Source: Kangiella sp.
GTDB lineage: Bacteria; Pseudomonadota; Gammaproteobacteria; Enterobacterales; Kangiellaceae
Length of the DNA stretch: 9,480 nt
Reading direction: 5' to 3'
Assembly (NCBI GenBank): GCA_002733465.1
Contig: NVVT01000009.1
Coordinates: forward strand, 129,537-139,016
Shown here: positions 7,097-9,480 of the stretch, piece by piece
Layout: each line of letters starts with the position of its first letter
Numbering within the stretch: position 1 is the first letter of the stretch
Notes under the pieces: generated by a model
What the model was told of the DNA's origin: nothing
Seen by the model: only the letters and a program-made list of their open reading frames with translations
Database searches by the model: none
Program-made: the position numbers and the translations under genes

Positions 7097-8551
7097 TTAG
7101 CGCGCACCCTTGCCTAATAGTATCACTTCTACAGTCTGTAATAAAATAAGGGCATCCATTAAAATAGAATGATTTTTAACGTAATTCAAGTCATATTGCA
7201 ATTTATTGTACGCGTCTTCATCACTTGCCCCATAAGGGTATTTTAACTGTGCCCAACCTGCTAAACCGGGTTTTACACTGTGTCTGTTTTTGTAAAAAGG
7301 GATTTTTTCAGATAATTTCTCTACAAATTCGGGTCTTTCAGGACGTGGTCCTACAATACTCATGTCTCCTCGAAAAATATTGAGAACTTGAGGCAACTCA
7401 TCTATTCGAACTTTACGAATAAAACTTCCTATTCTGGTGATCCTCGCATCATTCTGGCTGGCCCATTTTGCTTCTCCTTTTTTCTCTGCATCGACCACCA
7501 TACTTCTAAATTTGAGCAAGTCAAAATTGTTACCATTTAAACCAACTCTAACTTGTCGGTAAAAAATAGGTCCTTTGAATCCACTTTCTAAATAAATCAA
7601 TAAAGCGGTTAAAATTAAAATAGGCAACATAAAGGCAAGAATGATGGAACTGAATAACAAATCAAAAAATCGACTTAACATATGACCGAAAGCACCGCGA
7701 TTTCCGCCTTCGTTGAATATGATCCAGCTAGGGTTTAAGCGATCAAGACGTAACATTCCCTTTTCTCTTTCCCAAAAGGCTACAAAATCAATGCAGTTGA
7801 TATGATTTAATTTGCATTCTAAAAGTTGATCAACCGGTAATGCTTTCCTTCTGTCACTTATGGCAACAACCACTTCATCAATTTGATATTCAAGGCAATA
7901 ATTGGCCAAATCATCCCCTGGTTTCACAATGTATTTTTCTTCCACAACGTTTTCTTCGTCCATAATTTGTACAAAACCGTGGATTGCATAACTGGCGTAA
8001 GGAGGCGTAAGCACTCTTTGGTATCCGTGCGAATCACTATTCGACTCAGGGTCAAAATCCAACAAATCGATAGCTAAGCTACCAGTCCCTAAAACTAGAA
8101 TTTTCCTTCTGAGTGCCTTGCCATCAACGGAATGATAAACCATGGTTCTCAATACAGACATCCCTACTAATGAGGCGGTAAATGCATAACCAAACAACCC
8201 TCGTCCAATTAATAAATTGGGAAAGATATAATAAACTATAACAAGCCCTGCGGAACCGAGTATAAGACTAATAGTCACTCTCTGAAGAATGAATGGGAAA
8301 AAATGCTTACCTTTAGGTGTCGGGCTTTGATATTGCCCCATGGCAATCATACCTAAAATATGAGCTCCCGAAAAAACAAGAGCTTTAAGAGGAAAATTTT
8401 CGAGACTGACTATTGTTGGCTGCCATTGTATTTCTTGAAAACGAAGATAAACGGCAAAATATACAGAACCAAATAAGATAAGAAACTCCAATATAATTAG
8501 AATTATAAAGGGCGTTCTTATGTGGTGATTGAATAATTTTACTGAGGCCAT
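7097..8551 (-). CDS. Initiating undecaprenyl-phosphate sugar-phosphate transferase (EpsB/TIGR03013 type)
   Basis: A 484-residue polyisoprenyl-phosphate hexose-1-phosphate transferase that transfers the first sugar phosphate onto undecaprenyl phosphate at the inner membrane. The N-terminal half has about four membrane helices (near 13-37, 56-73, 91-111 and 118-137). A Rossmann-like CoA-binding domain starts RRKILVLGTGSLAIDLLD (148-165). A further hydrophobic segment (about 299-320) leads to the catalytic bac_transf domain: FYRQVRVG (330-337), LKFRSMVVDAE (346-356), RIDELPQVLNIFRGDMSIVG (382-401) with the conserved Asp-Glu pair, PRPERPEF, and KPGLAGWAQ (427-435). The end, VILLGKGAR, is typical of TIGR03013, the XrtA/PEP-CTERM-system transferase. 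A TTG at 8566 would add five residues; the ATG at 8551-8549 with GGGA nine bases upstream is preferred. It is the first gene after the promoter gap and probably heads the operon. The sugar substrate is not determined by sequence. Confidence 0.94.
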   Translation of the reverse strand: MASVKLFNHHIRTPFIILIILEFLILFGSVYFAVYLRFQEIQWQPTIVSLENFPLKALVFSGAHILGMIAMGQYQSPTPKGKHFFPFILQRVTISLILGSAGLVIVYYIFPNLLIGRGLFGYAFTASLVGMSVLRTMVYHSVDGKALRRKILVLGTGSLAIDLLDFDPESNSDSHGYQRVLTPPYASYAIHGFVQIMDEENVVEEKYIVKPGDDLANYCLEYQIDEVVVAISDRRKALPVDQLLECKLNHINCIDFVAFWEREKGMLRLDRLNPSWIIFNEGGNRGAFGHMLSRFFDLLFSSIILAFMLPILILTALLIYLESGFKGPIFYRQVRVGLNGNNFDLLKFRSMVVDAEKKGEAKWASQNDARITRIGSFIRKVRIDELPQVLNIFRGDMSIVGPRPERPEFVEKLSEKIPFYKNRHSVKPGLAGWAQLKYPYGASDEDAYNKLQYDLNYVKNHSILMDALILLQTVEVILLGKGAR

Positions 8552-8560
8552 ACTACTGTT

Positions 8561-8564
8561 TCCC
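8561..8564 (-). promoter_or_regulatory. Ribosome binding site of the sugar transferase gene
   Basis: GGGA on the minus strand, nine bases before the ATG at 8551-8549. It supports that ATG over the in-frame TTG at 8566, which would overlap the motif. An AAGGG further upstream could serve the TTG, so the choice is not absolute. Confidence 0.6.
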
Positions 8565-8720
8565 AACTACCCTTGTTTCTATTCTCTAAAATGTTTCACC
8601 ATAAGTAATAACTTATATGAAATATCGACCGCAGAGCACAATTGATTAGTAAATTAAAACGCCTATTACAAGGCATTCATACATTATATCTGAACACTCC
8701 CTGTTTTCGAGCCAATCCAT

Positions 8721-8750
8721 TGTATATATTGACATTAATTGGTTTGTCAA
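8721..8750 (-). promoter_or_regulatory. Sigma-70-like promoter for the export operon
   Basis: On the minus strand a perfect TTGACA (8750-8745) is followed after 16 bases by TATATA (8728-8723), or after 18 bases by TATACA (8726-8721), each matching four of six -10 positions. The stretch upstream is A/T-rich, as expected for an UP element. It lies in the only long gap of the locus and would give a leader of about 160 bases before the sugar transferase. A perfect TATAAT further down (8688-8683) has no -35 box at a proper distance and is a weaker alternative. The rest of the 8552-8811 gap shows no gene, no ops (GGCGGTAG) element and no clear terminator for the upstream epimerase gene. Confidence 0.6.
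8729..8750. promoter_or_regulatory. Inverted repeat overlapping the -35 box, candidate operator
   Basis: TTGACA and TGTCAA form six-base perfect arms separated by ten bases, 22 bases in total. One arm is the -35 box of the proposed promoter and the other lies just before its -10. A dimeric regulator binding here would block polymerase. The arms do not extend, and the sequence matches no operator I can name, so chance is possible. Confidence 0.35.
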
Positions 8751-8811
8751 AAGGTAAACCATGCTTTGATTTATCTAAATTTTCAACTTTTTAACGCTAT
8801 CTTCGATAAAG

Positions 8812-9480
8812 CTACTTATTAAAATATTCTCTATACCATGCCACGAAATTATCTATACCCTGTTGGATACTCGTCGCAGGCTTAAAACCGACTTCTTTTT
8901 CCAACTCAGAAACATCCGCACAAGTTGACGGCACGTCACCAGGTTGCATTGGCATAAAATTCTTTATCGCTTTTTTGCCAACCGCATTTTCAATTGCCTC
9001 AACAAAATCCATCAATTTAACAGGGCTGTTATTGCCAATGTTAAATACTCGGTAATTTGTATAACTTGTTGCTGGATCCGGCTTATCACCATCCCAATCA
9101 GGATTTCCGGACGGCGGTTTATCCATAACTCGAACAATTCCCTCAACAATATCGTCTATATAGGTAAAGTCACGGATCATGTCGCCATTGTTAAATATAT
9201 TAATTGGCTTTCCTTCTAAAATGCCTTTTGCAAAAAGGAATAAAGCCATATCAGGCCGTCCCCAAGGTCCGTAAACCGTGAAAAATCTCAAGCCTGTGGT
9301 TTTCATATTATATAAATGACTGTAACTATGTGCCATTAATTCATTCGCTTTCTTACTGGCAGCATACAAGGAAACCGGATGATCGATGTTGTGATGTTCT
9401 GAAAATGGTTGAAGAGTATTGGCACCATAGACTGAGCTTGAAGATGCGTAAACTAAATGATTGATTTTATGATGTCTAAC
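8812..9480 (-). CDS. UDP-glucuronate 4-epimerase-like NAD-dependent sugar epimerase, N-terminus off the right edge
   Basis: The C-terminal 222 residues of an extended short-chain dehydrogenase/reductase; the frame stays open to base 9480. The NAD-binding GxxGxxG start and roughly 110 residues lie beyond the window. In the visible fragment are [11 protein letters not shown] (9-19, catalytic Ser region), YAASK (39-43, the catalytic YxxxK), [16 protein letters not shown] (64-79) and [14 protein letters not shown] (99-112). A substrate-domain part ends [14 protein letters not shown]. The [15 protein letters not shown] and YAASKKANE signatures are characteristic of UDP-glucuronate 4-epimerases (LspL/CapI type), which make UDP-galacturonate; a UDP-hexose 4-epimerase is the main alternative. 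A TTG at 9369 within the YAASK region is not a real start. It precedes the promoter gap by 61 bases, so it may belong to an upstream unit, and it probably supplies a uronic acid precursor for the polymer. Confidence 0.92.
   Translation of the reverse strand, partial: VRHHKINHLVYASSSSVYGANTLQPFSEHHNIDHPVSLYAASKKANELMAHSYSHLYNMKTTGLRFFTVYGPWGRPDMALFLFAKGILEGKPINIFNNGDMIRDFTYIDDIVEGIVRVMDKPPSGNPDWDGDKPDPATSYTNYRVFNIGNNSPVKLMDFVEAIENAVGKKAIKNFMPMQPGDVPSTCADVSELEKEVGFKPATSIQQGIDNFVAWYREYFNK

Noticed and set aside
8661..8674. Mini hairpin GCCT-N6-AGGC in the operon leader, followed by GTTTT on the minus strand
   Set aside because: A four-base-pair stem with a short, interrupted T-run is expected by chance in AT-rich DNA.
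8812..9369. Reading the epimerase as a complete 185-residue protein starting at the TTG at 9369
   Set aside because: The frame continues upstream to the window edge with conserved family sequence ([11 protein letters not shown]), and the TTG codes for the residue just before the catalytic YAASK.

Overview
The window is the core of an exopolysaccharide (or capsule) biosynthesis and export locus. Every supportable gene lies on the minus strand, so the text reads from the right edge to the left. The DNA is AT-rich, genes are packed end to end, and the translations look Gram-negative: a lipoprotein export protein, an outer-membrane beta-barrel and a Wzz/GumC-type chain-length protein. The gene set matches the EpsH1-type loci that often accompany exosortase A (XrtA/PEP-CTERM) in Proteobacteria. 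I infer a marine gammaproteobacterium, perhaps Alteromonadales. That placement rests on composition and protein flavour only.

Layout, in transcription order. (1) 9480-8812: the C-terminal two thirds of a UDP-glucuronate 4-epimerase-like enzyme, cut by the right edge. (2) 8811-8552: the only sizeable intergenic gap, with a good sigma-70-like promoter whose -35 box is one arm of an inverted repeat, followed by a leader of roughly 160 bases. (3) 8551-7097: initiating sugar-phosphate transferase (EpsB/TIGR03013 type). (4) 7030-6389: a short Wza/GumB-like outer-membrane export lipoprotein. (5) 6370-6334: a stem-loop with a T-run, resembling an intrinsic terminator inside the operon. (6) 6310-4784: chain-length determinant (XrtA/GumC type). 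(7) 4780-3935: a homologue of the locus tyrosine autokinase whose ATP-binding motifs are all lost; it also carries a hexanucleotide repeat encoding a Glu-Thr tract. (8) 3919-2537: a predicted outer-membrane beta-barrel. (9) 2527-1775: NodB-type polysaccharide deacetylase. (10) 1773-634: membrane-anchored family 2 glycosyltransferase. (11) 632-1: N-terminal half of a GT-B glycosyltransferase, cut by the left edge.

A working model: the epimerase supplies UDP-galacturonate, and the transferase puts the first sugar on undecaprenyl phosphate. The two glycosyltransferases extend the repeat unit and the deacetylase unmasks amino groups. The chain-length protein and its pseudokinase partner govern polymer size. 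The Wza-like lipoprotein and the beta-barrel carry the chain through the periplasm and outer membrane. Flippase, polymerase and any exosortase are not in the window and would have to lie outside it.

The most interesting points are the pseudokinase (Walker A Lys to Pro, plus Asp to Asn in Walker A' and Walker B), the pairing of a short export lipoprotein with a dedicated beta-barrel, and the terminator-like hairpin splitting the operon after the export gene. No tRNA, rRNA, CRISPR array or insertion sequence was seen.
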